DNA from: Nevskia sp.
GTDB taxonomy: Bacteria > Pseudomonadota > Gammaproteobacteria > Nevskiales > Nevskiaceae
Assembly (NCBI GenBank): GCA_031291075.1
Contig: JARLJS010000202.1
Span: 1-44,560, forward strand
Length of the DNA: 44,560 bases
Direction: 5' to 3'
Under the pieces are notes generated by a model. It was given only the letters and a program-made list of their open reading frames with translations, made no database searches and was not told the origin of the DNA. Made by a program: the position numbers and the translations under genes. Numbering within the stretch: position 1 is the first letter of the stretch; every line of letters starts with the position of its first letter. Below, piece by piece: positions 1 through 8,162 of this stretch.

Positions 1-93
<93 letters not shown>

Positions 94-675
94 CGGGCGG
101 TCTGCATCGGCAGCTTCTATCCTCAGGCCGCTCCGCAGCTGGTGGAGCGGAGCGCCTACGTCCGCGGTCGCCTGCTGGCGGACGAAGGCGTCCGTGCCTT
201 GAATGCTCCCGGCTTCCGGGTGTGCAGCCTCAATGCGCCTTTCGTGGTCGGGACGGTCACGGGGCTGGACGTCCCTGGCCTTGCGGCGCATGCGCGCTAT
301 GCCCTGGGGCAGATGCCGCAGTTGCCGGTGTTCGCGCTCCCGGGCGGGGTCAACTTCCTCTCGACCAGCAGCCTGTCGCAGGCGGTGGCCGGCGCGCTCG
401 AACGCGGCGAGGGCGGCAAGGCCTATCTGGTCGGGGACGAGAACCTGTCGTTCCAGCAGTATTTCGGCGAGTTGTTCCTCGCCGCCGGCCGCGATGAGCC
501 GATCGAGGTACGCGACCAGGAGCATCCGCTGCTACCCGATGTGGTGCTCTATGCCGGCCGCGGCGGCACGGTCTACTACGAACCGGATGCGGCAGAGACG
601 GCCCTGCTGGGTTATCGCCGGGGCGACGTGCGAAGAACCTTGCACGAGATCGTCCGCTTCTACGGCGGCAGCTAG
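94..675 (+). CDS. NAD-dependent epimerase/dehydratase (extended SDR) family protein, 5' truncated
   Basis: This is the C-terminal part of an extended short-chain dehydrogenase/reductase. The reading frame is open back through the GTG at 142 into the C run, so the true start and the N-terminal Rossmann GxxGxxG lie outside readable sequence. The first readable residues (VCIGSFYPQ, then an AYVRGR segment) fit the strand and active-site helix of extended SDRs, where a YxxxK pair is expected; here it reads YVRGR, an Arg in place of the Lys. The remaining ~170 residues match the substrate-binding part of epimerase-like proteins (NAPFVVG, GGVNFLSTSSLSQAV, a KAYLVGDENLS segment). Substrate cannot be told. 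The stop codon falls inside the left end of the repeat at 672-849. The family call is fairly safe; the enzyme activity is unknown. Confidence 0.7.
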   Translation, partial: RAVCIGSFYPQAAPQLVERSAYVRGRLLADEGVRALNAPGFRVCSLNAPFVVGTVTGLDVPGLAAHARYALGQMPQLPVFALPGGVNFLSTSSLSQAVAGALERGEGGKAYLVGDENLSFQQYFGELFLAAGRDEPIEVRDQEHPLLPDVVLYAGRGGTVYYEPDAAETALLGYRRGDVRRTLHEIVRFYGGS

Positions 676-849
676 AGCATATTTAGTTTAGATGCATACA
701 TGTTGTTCCCCTCTCCCGCGTGCGGGAGAGGGGTAGGGGAGAGGGGCTTTTGGCCGGACGGAAAGCCCCTCTCCCGGCCCTGCGGGCCACCCTCTCCCGC
801 ACGCGGGAGAGGGTAAAGAATGTGTGCACGTAAAGAGAAAACGCTCTAG
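672..849. repeat. MITE-like palindromic intergenic element between convergent genes
   Basis: A ~178 bp element begins with CTAGAGC (672-678) and ends with its complement GCTCTAG (843-849). The next ~20 bases inside each end are also imperfect inverted copies. The interior holds three hairpins of the CCCTCTCCCGC/GCGGGAGAGGG type: 708-734, 740-772 and 790-813. Nested inverted repeats with matching ends are typical of non-coding mobile elements. It lies between two genes that end toward each other (675 plus, 858 minus), so it may also stop transcription from both sides. No transposase is present. Confidence 0.7.
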
Positions 850-857
850 CCCACGCC

Positions 858-2147
858 TCAGGGATGCTTATACAGCCGGGTGTACACGTTGCGGTCGCCG
901 CTGCCGTCAAGGTTCTGCCAGGCTACCGCGAAATTGCCGGAGGAATCGCTCGCCAGCGCGGGAACCAGGGTGGTGTTGTGGCTGGCCGCCGTGTCCACCC
1001 GGAAATCGGCCGAAGTGGCGTTCCCCTGGGCGGTATAGCTCTGCGCATAGATGCCGTCGCCCTGGGCGGCGATGGTGAAATTGCCGCTGGAGTCCATGGC
1101 CGCCGCCGGTGTGCGCTGCAGGTCGGAGGTTGCGCCGACCTGGAACGCCGCGCCGGCCGCCAGCCCGTTCGAAGAGTAACGCCGCGCAAAGACTCCGGCC
1201 GGGGTCAGATTCTGTTGCTGCGCCTGCCAGGCGACGACGAAGTCGCCGGCCGGGTCCATGGCAATGGCGGGCCGGTCGCTGAAAATGCCGGATTGCGCGG
1301 TATCCACCATCTGCGGTGCCGTCGTACGCGGAAGGCCGCCCGCGCTGAACGCCTGGCAGAAGATACCGAGACCGGTGGTCATCTTGAGGCTGTTGGGATC
1401 GCCGCCGTTGTCGGCGTTCCAGGCCACGGCGAAGTTGCCGTTGCCATCCATCGCCGTCTTCGGGATGCGCAGGATCAGGTTCCTGGACGAAGCGATGCGC
1501 TGGGGCGCCGCGCGCGCGGTGCCGTCGGCGGCATAGCGGCGCACGTACAGGTGCGAAGTGGTGGTGGCGGTCAGCGTGAGCGTGCGTTCGCCCCAGGCCA
1601 CCACGAAGTCGCCGGCGGAATCCATCGCCAGGCCGATGCCCGGATAGACAGGGCTGGCGTTGATCTGGAATTCGCCGCCCTGCGGTGTGCCGTCCGCCGC
1701 GAAGCGCTGGCCGTTGATGTCGATGCCGATCCCGCCCTGATCGTTGCTGTGCCAGAGCACCACGAAACTGCCGTCGCCAGCCATGGCGACCGCCGGCGCG
1801 AAGTGGATGCTGGTGGTGTTGGTATTGACCTGGAATTCGCCGCCTTGCGGGCTGCCGGAAGCGTCGAAGCGCTGGGCGAAGATACCGACCAGGTTGCCGT
1901 TCTGCCCGACGCTGTCCCATGCGACCACGCTGCTGCCGGCCGCGTTGCGGGCCACCGCCGGGGCTTCCTGGTTGCCGCTGGTGTACGTGTTCGCCCGCAT
2001 CGGGCCGGTGACGGCTGCCGGCGGCGTCGTATTCGACTGGCTGCTGCTGCCGCTGCTTGCGGCACCGCTGCCGCCGCCACCGCAGGCGGCCAGCGTCAGG
2101 GTGGCGGCAAAGGCGCCGGCAGCGATGGCTAAGCGGACTCTGGTCAT
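858..2147 (-). CDS. Repeat-containing lipoprotein, function unknown
   Basis: The 429-residue product begins with a lipoprotein signal peptide ending in LAAC followed by a glycine run, then a low-complexity Ser/Gly/Thr linker. The rest is about seven copies of a ~50-residue repeat of the form PA(V/I)AMDxxGxFVVAWxxxxxGxGIFxQRFxxxGxPxGxEFQVN. Such repeats are expected to form a beta-propeller-like or all-beta surface structure. No catalytic motif is visible. It is the last gene of the minus-strand run, 7 bp after the esterase-like gene, and its stop lies just beyond the palindromic element. The cell-surface or periplasmic location follows from the lipobox; a role is not known. Confidence 0.75.
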   Translation of the reverse strand: MTRVRLAIAAGAFAATLTLAACGGGGSGAASSGSSSQSNTTPPAAVTGPMRANTYTSGNQEAPAVARNAAGSSVVAWDSVGQNGNLVGIFAQRFDASGSPQGGEFQVNTNTTSIHFAPAVAMAGDGSFVVLWHSNDQGGIGIDINGQRFAADGTPQGGEFQINASPVYPGIGLAMDSAGDFVVAWGERTLTLTATTTSHLYVRRYAADGTARAAPQRIASSRNLILRIPKTAMDGNGNFAVAWNADNGGDPNSLKMTTGLGIFCQAFSAGGLPRTTAPQMVDTAQSGIFSDRPAIAMDPAGDFVVAWQAQQQNLTPAGVFARRYSSNGLAAGAAFQVGATSDLQRTPAAAMDSSGNFTIAAQGDGIYAQSYTAQGNATSADFRVDTAASHNTTLVPALASDSSGNFAVAWQNLDGSGDRNVYTRLYKHP

Positions 2148-2154
2148 GGCGTCT

Positions 2155-3069
2155 TCAGCGCGAGTGGCTCTGGAAGAATTGCCAGAACGCGGCGGTGGCG
2201 TTGAGGTTCCTGCTATCCACCCCCAGCACGGGCGAGTAACTCAGCGTACCCGGCCAGGTATGGCCACCACCGTTGACGGTATAGAAGTTCATGCCGCTGC
2301 CGCCGGCGCAGCCGGTGTAGGCGTCCAGGCGGATCGAGGTGCCGTCGTTGACCGCCGGCGCCGGCGTGGTGGTCTGTGGCGGCGCGGTGCAGTCGTCGAG
2401 CGCGGCCCAGAATTTCTGCGTGGCGGCGAACGACTGTGTGAGCAGGCCGCCGTTGTAGGCGGTCTCGTGGTCATCGGTGCCGTCGGCGAACACCACCGAC
2501 ACGGGGTGGGTCGGCTTGCACGGCGGGATATTGAAGCTGGACTCGGTCATGCCGACGATGCCGATCGCCGCCACCTGTTCCGCGTGGGCGCAGGCGAAGG
2601 ATTCGGTCATGGTGGCGCCGTCCGAATAGCCGGCCATGTAGACATGGGCGGGGTCGAGTGGGTAGCTGGCCAGGTCGCCGGCGATCAGCGAGGACAGGAA
2701 CGGGACGTCGGAGGGTCCGCCGATGATGCCGGGGGCCCAGGAACCGTTGGCGGACTGCGGCAGGATCACCCAGATGCCGTAATCCCGCACCAGGGCCGCG
2801 ACGCCGGTGAGGTCGGCCATGTCGGCCGACACGCCGTTGAGGTAGGTGAGCAGGTAGATGACCGGAACCTTGCCGCTGCCCGCAGCCTGAGTCGGGTGCA
2901 GATACAGCACTTTGCGGGTGGTCTGACCCTGCTGGATGGTGCGCTCGAAGCTGCTGACGTTTTCGTATTGGACGATGTCGTGCGCCGCGACGGGCCGCGG
3001 CAGCATCGCCGCCATCACGATCATCGCGGCGAAAGCCGCCGCCTTGTTTGCCGATGTGCGCCAGGTCAT
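2155..3069 (-). CDS. Secreted PHB-depolymerase/LpqC-like esterase
   Basis: The predicted 304-residue protein has an N-terminal signal peptide ending in PVAA and an alpha/beta-hydrolase fold of the polyhydroxybutyrate depolymerase/LpqC family (COG3509-like). The nucleophile elbow is GYSDG with Ser149, an acidic residue lies in DGTDDH (about Asp199), and the catalytic His is in GGGHTWPG (His270). Family members cleave short-chain polyesters, acetylxylan or feruloyl esters; the substrate here cannot be told. The frame is open far upstream, but the ATG at 3069 is the first one that gives a signal peptide, and a promoter-like pair lies just upstream. It follows the HupE-like gene by 95 bp and precedes the repeat lipoprotein by 7 bp, so the two downstream genes are probably cotranscribed. 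Confidence 0.82.
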   Translation of the reverse strand: MTWRTSANKAAAFAAMIVMAAMLPRPVAAHDIVQYENVSSFERTIQQGQTTRKVLYLHPTQAAGSGKVPVIYLLTYLNGVSADMADLTGVAALVRDYGIWVILPQSANGSWAPGIIGGPSDVPFLSSLIAGDLASYPLDPAHVYMAGYSDGATMTESFACAHAEQVAAIGIVGMTESSFNIPPCKPTHPVSVVFADGTDDHETAYNGGLLTQSFAATQKFWAALDDCTAPPQTTTPAPAVNDGTSIRLDAYTGCAGGSGMNFYTVNGGGHTWPGTLSYSPVLGVDSRNLNATAAFWQFFQSHSR

Positions 3070-3129
3070 ACGGTAACGTTCCGTGCAGCCAATCCCTGGC
3101 GAGGAAGATTTGCGTTCTTGTTGTGGCCG

Positions 3130-3158
3130 ATTGTACTGAAACACGCGCCGGGTTTCAG
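3130..3158 (-). promoter_or_regulatory. Possible sigma-70 promoter for the esterase gene
   Basis: On the minus strand a CTGAAA (3153-3158, 4/6 match to the -35 consensus) is followed after 17 bp by TACAAT (3130-3135, 5/6 match to the -10 consensus), about 60 bp before the start codon. Two direct copies of GGGTTTCAG (3150-3158, 3160-3168, plus-strand reading) overlap the -35. Position and spacing are good; the -35 is weak. Confidence 0.35.
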
Positions 3159-3164
3159 CGGGTT

Positions 3165-4292
3165 TCAGGGTAGCGGTACGCCCAGGTCGACGCCCAGGCC
3201 GCGTTCGAGCAGCCAGGCCAGCCCGGCAAGGGTCACCAGCAGGGAGCCGGGGAGCAACACCAGCCGCCGGTACCAGGGCGAACGGCGGCAGGTGAAGCTG
3301 GGCGGGATCACCGCCAGGAGCACGCTGAGCTGAGCCGCCTCCACGCCGAGATTGAAGGCCAGCAGGGCCCATACCCGGCTGCCGGGCGGCAGGCCCAGCT
3401 CGATCAGCGCGGTGGCGATGGCGGCGCCGTGGATCAGGCCGAAGCCGCCGGCAAGCCAGTACAGCTCGCGGTAGACCATCGGCACCAGGTTGTTGAGCCC
3501 GGCGAACAGCACCGTGGCGGCCACGCCGCATTCCACCAGCCGTGACGGCAGGGTGAAAGCGCCGGTGGCGGCGAGGCTGAGCGTGCAGGCATGGGCCAGC
3601 GTGAACGCGGTCGCCATCACTGCGGTGTCACGCACGGCGGCCGACAGGCTGACGGCAGGGATCCACGTGCGGCCGTGCCGGCGCAGCACCGCGGGCAGGA
3701 ACAGGCCGGCGAGGAACAGCATGTGGTCCAGCCCGCTCCAGACGTGCCACAGGCCGGCGCGGAAGTACTCGCCGAACACTGCCGGCAGGCTCTGGCTGCC
3801 GCTGGTGAAGTGGAGTTCCGGCTGCTGCGGGGCGAACAGGCCGGCGTGGGTGCCGCCGAAGTCCAGGTCGAGCAGGCCGAGGTGCAGGGCGTCGAGATCG
3901 AACAGCAGGTCGTAGCGCAGGGCCAGGGTGCGGGGCCGGCCCGGGCAGCGGCCGGCCAGGCTGAGCACGGCGTAGTTGCCGTCGCCGTGCTCGACGATCT
4001 GCAGGTCGTTGGCGGCGAGCGTGCAGGTTCTGCCGTCGGCGCGCACCGCCAGCCTCGACAAGGCGTAGGCTTCGATGCGCGGGCGCGCGGCCTTGACCTC
4101 GCCCCAGCTCAGCTCGCCGTCGCCGGAAGCGTCCAGCCCGATGGCGTAGTCGAGGTCGCGCAGGGCGATGTCCCAGCGTCCCGACAGCGATGATCCTTCC
4201 AGGCGCAGGTGCAGGTAGCTGGTGCTGGCCTTGTGCGCCTGGGCGGCGCCGCAGCACAGCAGCAGCAGCAGCAGCGTGCACAGGCGTTTCAT
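3165..4292 (-). CDS. HupE/UreJ_2-family membrane protein with an EF-hand loop
   Basis: The 375-residue protein starts with a signal peptide (Leu-rich, ending AAQA), then a ~170-residue extracytoplasmic domain, then a hydrophobic region with about six helices. The membrane part opens with GLWHVWSGLDHMLFLAGL, the His/Asp-rich signature of the HupE/UreJ_2 family. Classical HupE/UreJ proteins are linked to nickel uptake, but this subfamily is not well characterised. Residues 54-65 (DASGDGELSWGE) form a complete EF-hand loop with ligands at positions 1, 3, 5, 7, 9 and 12, which suggests calcium binding in the exported domain. Its ATG overlaps the TGA of the preceding TPR gene (ATGA), indicating translational coupling. 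HupE-like, DUF4331 and TPR genes together suggest a common exported complex. Confidence 0.8.
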   Translation of the reverse strand: MKRLCTLLLLLLCCGAAQAHKASTSYLHLRLEGSSLSGRWDIALRDLDYAIGLDASGDGELSWGEVKAARPRIEAYALSRLAVRADGRTCTLAANDLQIVEHGDGNYAVLSLAGRCPGRPRTLALRYDLLFDLDALHLGLLDLDFGGTHAGLFAPQQPELHFTSGSQSLPAVFGEYFRAGLWHVWSGLDHMLFLAGLFLPAVLRRHGRTWIPAVSLSAAVRDTAVMATAFTLAHACTLSLAATGAFTLPSRLVECGVAATVLFAGLNNLVPMVYRELYWLAGGFGLIHGAAIATALIELGLPPGSRVWALLAFNLGVEAAQLSVLLAVIPPSFTCRRSPWYRRLVLLPGSLLVTLAGLAWLLERGLGVDLGVPLP

Positions 4293-5521
4293 TGTGCAGC
4301 GCCCGCGGGCAACTGCTGTTGCAGGGTGTCGAGGACCACGTCCTCCAGGCCGGTGCGGCGGCGCCAGTCGAGCACCGGCTGCGCCGCCCGTGGCTGCGCC
4401 GCGGCGATGGCCGCCCGCAGCAACACCCGTGCGTCCGCCGGCTCGCGCTGCAGTTGCCAGTTCTGCTGCGCCAGCTGCAGCGCATGGCCGGGGTCGTGGC
4501 GCAGATCCAGCCAGTACATGGCTTCCTCGCGCAGGTGCAGCGCGTCGCCGCGTTGACGGGTTTCCGCGAAGCGCTGGCCGAGGCTGCGCACGTGTTCGTC
4601 GGCGCGGGCCGCCAGCCCGACGTCTCCGGCTTCGCCGAGCCGGCGTTCCGCCAGGGCCAGCCGCAGCAGCAGGCTGTCCAGGCGCACGTCGGCGGCGAGC
4701 AGGTCGGCGGCGGCGGCGGCGTCGCCGTTCTGCAGCAGGAAATCGGCATAGGCGGCGAGCAGGCCGGGGTCGCGCGTGCCCGCCCCCGCTACCTGCCTCT
4801 GCGCCTCCGCGTAGTCGGCGCGCGCGGCAGCCTTGCGCCCCAGGCGCTCGGCGGCGCCTGCAGCCACGCTCAGCATCCAGGTTTGAACCGGCAGCGCCAC
4901 ACCGGCCAGCTGCCCGCGCGCGGCGTCGAGGGCCGCCAAGCTGGCGGCGGCGTGGCCGGCCAGGCCTTCCGCTGCCGAGCGGCAGGTGAGGCCGAGCAGC
5001 GGATCAACCCGGCCGGTGAGCGCGTCGCAATCCCGCAGGGCGGCGGCCGGATCGCCCTGCGTCAGGCGCAGGCTGGCGCGGGCGAGCTGCGCCTGCGCCG
5101 ATTCGGGAACGCCTGCGACCACCAGGGCGTCCAGTTCCCGCAGCGCGCCGGCGAAGTCCTTGCGCACCTGCCGCAGGCCGGCATGCATCAGCAGCACTTC
5201 GGGCGGCGGCTGCGCCTGCTGCAGCCAGGGCTGCAGCGCCGACTCGGCGTAGCCGAAGTAGCGCGGGTCATCCTCCTGCCGGCCGATGTTCATGGCCACC
5301 CGCGCGTAGGCCAGGGCCAAGGCGTAGTTGTGCGGATCGGCAGTCCATTGGCTGCGCACTTCGTTGAGTTGAAGGACTCCGGGCGCGCGTGGCGGCGCGA
5401 CGTGCTCCAGCACCACCGCGTCATCAGCCGGTGTGTAGGGCTGCTGCTGCCCGGCAGCCGCCGCCGCGATGCTGAGCCCGAGCAGCGCCGCCACCGCTCG
5501 CCCGGCGCGCGGCCGGTTCAC
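4289..5521 (-). CDS. Exported TPR-repeat protein
   Basis: The 410-residue product starts at GTG 5521, which overlaps the TGA of the upstream gene (GTGA); this start gives a signal peptide (MNRPRAGRAVAALLGLSI, then AAAAAG). The mature protein is alpha-helical with degenerate tetratricopeptide repeats, for example the stretches around ALALAYARVAMNIGRQ, LLAAYADFLLQNGDAAAAA and HALQLAQQNWQLQREP. TPRs mediate protein-protein contacts, so it is likely a periplasmic scaffold. No catalytic residues are seen. It overlaps the HupE-like gene by 4 bp at its end. The frame stays open far upstream of 5521, but that part is the shadow of the neighbouring TPR gene. Confidence 0.75.
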   Translation of the reverse strand: MNRPRAGRAVAALLGLSIAAAAAGQQQPYTPADDAVVLEHVAPPRAPGVLQLNEVRSQWTADPHNYALALAYARVAMNIGRQEDDPRYFGYAESALQPWLQQAQPPPEVLLMHAGLRQVRKDFAGALRELDALVVAGVPESAQAQLARASLRLTQGDPAAALRDCDALTGRVDPLLGLTCRSAAEGLAGHAAASLAALDAARGQLAGVALPVQTWMLSVAAGAAERLGRKAAARADYAEAQRQVAGAGTRDPGLLAAYADFLLQNGDAAAAADLLAADVRLDSLLLRLALAERRLGEAGDVGLAARADEHVRSLGQRFAETRQRGDALHLREEAMYWLDLRHDPGHALQLAQQNWQLQREPADARVLLRAAIAAAQPRAAQPVLDWRRRTGLEDVVLDTLQQQLPAGAAQ

Positions 5522-6825
5522 GGCAGCGTTTCGGGCTGCGGCGGCTGCGGCAGCAGGTACATGCGGAAGGCGCGCGGATTGAGATCCAATGCCTGCGCGC
5601 GCTCGGCCTCGGCCGTTTCGCGCCGGCCCAACCCGGCGGCGATCTGGGCGGCGATTGCGTGCAGCTCGGCGGTGTTCCACGCGGTGGCCCGCACTGCCTC
5701 GATCTCCTGTTTGGCCTCGGCGGCCCGTCCGGCCTTGAACAGCGCTTCGGCGAGCAGGACGCGCGCCTCGCCGTTCGGCCGCAGTTGCGCATTGCGGCGT
5801 GCCAGTTCCAGCGCTTGTAGTGGTTGTCCGAACCAGAGCTCGTGTTCCGCGGCGTGAGCGTAGGCGGCTTCGGGCAGCAGCTGCAGGCGCTGGGCATGGG
5901 CCGCGGCGGCGCGCGCGATCCAGTCCGCCGCGGAGGTAGGGTCCGGGCCTTCGCGGCGCAAGCGGGCGACGGCGTCGAGGAATTCGGGATCGCCCGTCTC
6001 CGCCGCCAAGGCCTGGTAGAGGCCGGTCGCCTGTTCGCGGCGCCCGAGCAGTGCCAGCACCGCGGCGTGGCGGCTGCGCGGCAGCCACCAGCCGTGCAGC
6101 AGCGCTTCGGCTTGCGCGAAGCATTCGTCGGCCTGTTCCCAGCGGCCGCGATCGAACAGCAGCATGCCCTGCTGCACTTGCAGCCACGCCGGCAGGTAGG
6201 GCGTATCGGAATGACCCTGCGAGGCGGCGCGGTCGAGCAGGGCGGCGGCTTCGCTGTAGCGACCGGTCCGGCCGTACCAGACCGCCAGCCGCACCAGGGT
6301 TACCAGGCCCTCCTCGAGGCGCAGCGCGCGGTGGAAGCCGTCCAGCGCGTCGGCGTAGTGGCCTTGCTGGAAGGCCAGCTCGGCTTCGTCGGCGATGAAC
6401 TGCGGCGAGCCGCGCGCAAGGTAGCGCCGGTTCAATTGCGCCAGGTCGAGCTGCGCCTGCGGCAGGCGATGCAGCAGCAGGTCCAGCTGTATCCGGCTCG
6501 GCAGCGGCGCATGCAGTTCGTCGGCGGCGGCGAAGGCCGAAGCCAGAGTGCGGTCAGCGGCGGCATAGTCCCGGAAATCGCCGCTCAGTTGGGCACGCTG
6601 CAGCCAGGCCAGCGCTACCGCTTCGCGCGCCGCTGCGCTGTCGGGCGCGCGCCGCAGCTCGCGTCCGGCGTCCTTGAGGTTGCCGTCATAACGCCGCAGC
6701 AGCCCGGCATAGTCCATTGGCGCAGGCGGCCCGGGAGCCGCCAGACCGCAGGCGGCGAGGACGAGAATGCAGCCCAGTGCAATGGAAAGGCGGCCGGTCC
6801 CGGTCAGGACGAAGGGGCGGGCCAC
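5518..6825 (-). CDS. TPR-repeat lipoprotein
   Basis: The 435-residue protein begins at GTG 6825 and has a lipoprotein signal peptide ending in LVLAAC (Cys26). The rest contains repeated helical pairs typical of tetratricopeptide repeats: ALAWLQRAQLSGDFRDY, AELAFQQGHYADALDGF, VRLAVWYGRTGRYSEAAAL and VLLAEALFKAGRAAEA. It probably sits on the periplasmic face of a membrane and binds partner proteins. It overlaps the 3' end of the preceding lipoprotein gene by 22 bp and the next TPR gene by 4 bp, so the three are almost certainly one transcript. Another start further in is possible, but it would lose the signal peptide. Confidence 0.75.
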   Translation of the reverse strand: MARPFVLTGTGRLSIALGCILVLAACGLAAPGPPAPMDYAGLLRRYDGNLKDAGRELRRAPDSAAAREAVALAWLQRAQLSGDFRDYAAADRTLASAFAAADELHAPLPSRIQLDLLLHRLPQAQLDLAQLNRRYLARGSPQFIADEAELAFQQGHYADALDGFHRALRLEEGLVTLVRLAVWYGRTGRYSEAAALLDRAASQGHSDTPYLPAWLQVQQGMLLFDRGRWEQADECFAQAEALLHGWWLPRSRHAAVLALLGRREQATGLYQALAAETGDPEFLDAVARLRREGPDPTSAADWIARAAAAHAQRLQLLPEAAYAHAAEHELWFGQPLQALELARRNAQLRPNGEARVLLAEALFKAGRAAEAKQEIEAVRATAWNTAELHAIAAQIAAGLGRRETAEAERAQALDLNPRAFRMYLLPQPPQPETLP

Positions 6826-7430
6826 GGATCCGCCAGGAACGGAAAGTCGCTGCAGAAGGGCTTGTCGTTCTGCGGCGGGTTGAGCGGCAGGTTGGCGAGG
6901 GTGTCGCCCGTGCAGGGAGCGGAGCCGCAGCTGCCAGGGGTTGTCAGGTCGAGCAGGGCCTTGGCCAGGACCCGGTCCACCACGGCGTCTTGAAATCTGC
7001 GCCCGTTGGGAAAGCCGTCTGGCTTGGTCAGGTCCAGGTGCAGCAGGTCCGGAATGATGAGCGGCACAGCCTGTTGTACGCAGAGATCGACGTTGCAGGT
7101 CGAGAACGCGCTGCAGGTGCGCGCGCAGGAGCTCAGCCCCAGGCTGCTAAGCTGCGGATCCAGCTCGTAGTGCAGGTACTTCAGCGTGTTGATTTCCTCG
7201 GCCGCATACTGGCCGTCGTCGACCGGGTCGGTCGAGTTGAACAAGTCCTTGTGCGCTGCCGTGATGAGGACGGTGGCCGTCACCGGGCCGCCCATGCGGT
7301 CCACCCGGGTGTACGCCGACGCCGGCGCGGTGGCGAAGCTGAAGCCCTGGGGGTTATAGCTGCTCGGGCCGCCGCTGCCGCCGCCGCAGGACGACAGCAG
7401 CAAGCCGCAGACGATGAGTAGGCGGTTCAT
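6804..7430 (-). CDS. DUF4331-like lipoprotein (C-terminal-half type)
   Basis: The 208-residue product has a short lipoprotein signal (MNRLLIVCGLLLSSC, then a Gly/Ser linker). The mature part carries a YTRVDRMGGPVTATVLI segment followed by KDLFNSTDPVDD, which resembles the second half of DUF4331 proteins. Six further Cys residues (for example CARTCSAFSTC and CNVDLC) suggest disulfides. A GGAGG Shine-Dalgarno lies 5 bases before the ATG at 7430. It begins 13 bp after the neighbouring DUF4331 N-half gene. A frameshift of one long gene is unlikely, because this gene has its own ribosome site and its own lipobox. The function of DUF4331 is not established. Confidence 0.65.
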   Translation of the reverse strand: MNRLLIVCGLLLSSCGGGSGGPSSYNPQGFSFATAPASAYTRVDRMGGPVTATVLITAAHKDLFNSTDPVDDGQYAAEEINTLKYLHYELDPQLSSLGLSSCARTCSAFSTCNVDLCVQQAVPLIIPDLLHLDLTKPDGFPNGRRFQDAVVDRVLAKALLDLTTPGSCGSAPCTGDTLANLPLNPPQNDKPFCSDFPFLADPWPAPSS

Positions 7431-7443
7431 GGACGCCTCCGGT

Positions 7444-8106
7444 TCACGGTTTGAGACGGCCGGTGCTGGCCCAGACGCAGACGTTGCTCGAGCCGCCGCT
7501 CGCCTGCGCCAAGTCCATCTCGAACACCACCGCGGTCAGGTTGCGTTGGCCAAAAGCGTCGTTCTTGTTGTTGAAGATCAGCTTTCCGGTCGGCGGCTGG
7601 CCCGGATCGCCGAGACTGGCCATGGTGGCAGTGAATCCGGCGAAATCGAAGAAAAATGGGTCGTCGCGGTAGCCGGCGTAGAACCTCAGGCCGTTCGGCG
7701 TAGTGTTGACCGTCTCGATCGGCCCCGCAACCAGGGTGGCGCCGGCGCCGGGCAGGTTTTCGAGTTGCACCCCGATCTGGCCGGAGGTGTTGGTGCCGAA
7801 ACGGATGTTGACGTCGGTTTCCGGCACGCCGTCGCAGTTGGTGTCGATGTGATAGCTGAGCAGCACCTTGGGGTCGTAACTGCCGGGCAGGAAATCGACA
7901 CGGGCGTTCGGCGCCTCGGCCCCGCAGATGTCGATCGCCCCGACCAGTTTGCCGTTGGAGCGGAACAGGAACACGTCGGTGATGTCGGCGGCGTGGTCGC
8001 CGGAGGGGCCTTTAGTGCCGGGCGCGTCGACATGGTCCGCTGCAAATATCGGGTTGGCGGCCAACGTCAACAGCCACGCCGGGACCATCGCGTGTTTCGC
8101 TTTCAT
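7444..8106 (-). CDS. DUF4331-family exported protein (N-terminal-half type)
   Basis: The 220-residue product has a signal peptide (MKAKHAMVPAWLLTLAANPIFA) and then ADHVDAPG...DHAADITDVFLFRS, the N-terminal signature of DUF4331 proteins, which begin with a His/Asp-rich segment after the signal. A second conserved stretch, TDVNIRFGTN, follows. Typical DUF4331 proteins are about twice this length; the missing half resembles the next gene downstream. The ATG at 8106 was chosen because it has AGGAGC 8 bases upstream and opens the signal peptide; the frame continues upstream to 8160 without one. It starts 56 bp after the stop of the large cytochrome gene, so readthrough from the redox operon is plausible. 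Confidence 0.75.
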   Translation of the reverse strand: MKAKHAMVPAWLLTLAANPIFAADHVDAPGTKGPSGDHAADITDVFLFRSNGKLVGAIDICGAEAPNARVDFLPGSYDPKVLLSYHIDTNCDGVPETDVNIRFGTNTSGQIGVQLENLPGAGATLVAGPIETVNTTPNGLRFYAGYRDDPFFFDFAGFTATMASLGDPGQPPTGKLIFNNKNDAFGQRNLTAVVFEMDLAQASGGSSNVCVWASTGRLKP

Positions 8107-8162
8107 GACACCGGGCTCCTTGCACGCAGCCGCAGCTTGCGCAAGCAGATCATTGACCACAG

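Noticed and set aside
6804-8106. A single DUF4331 gene broken by a frameshift
   Set aside because: The second gene has its own GGAGG site and lipoprotein signal, so two separate genes fit better.
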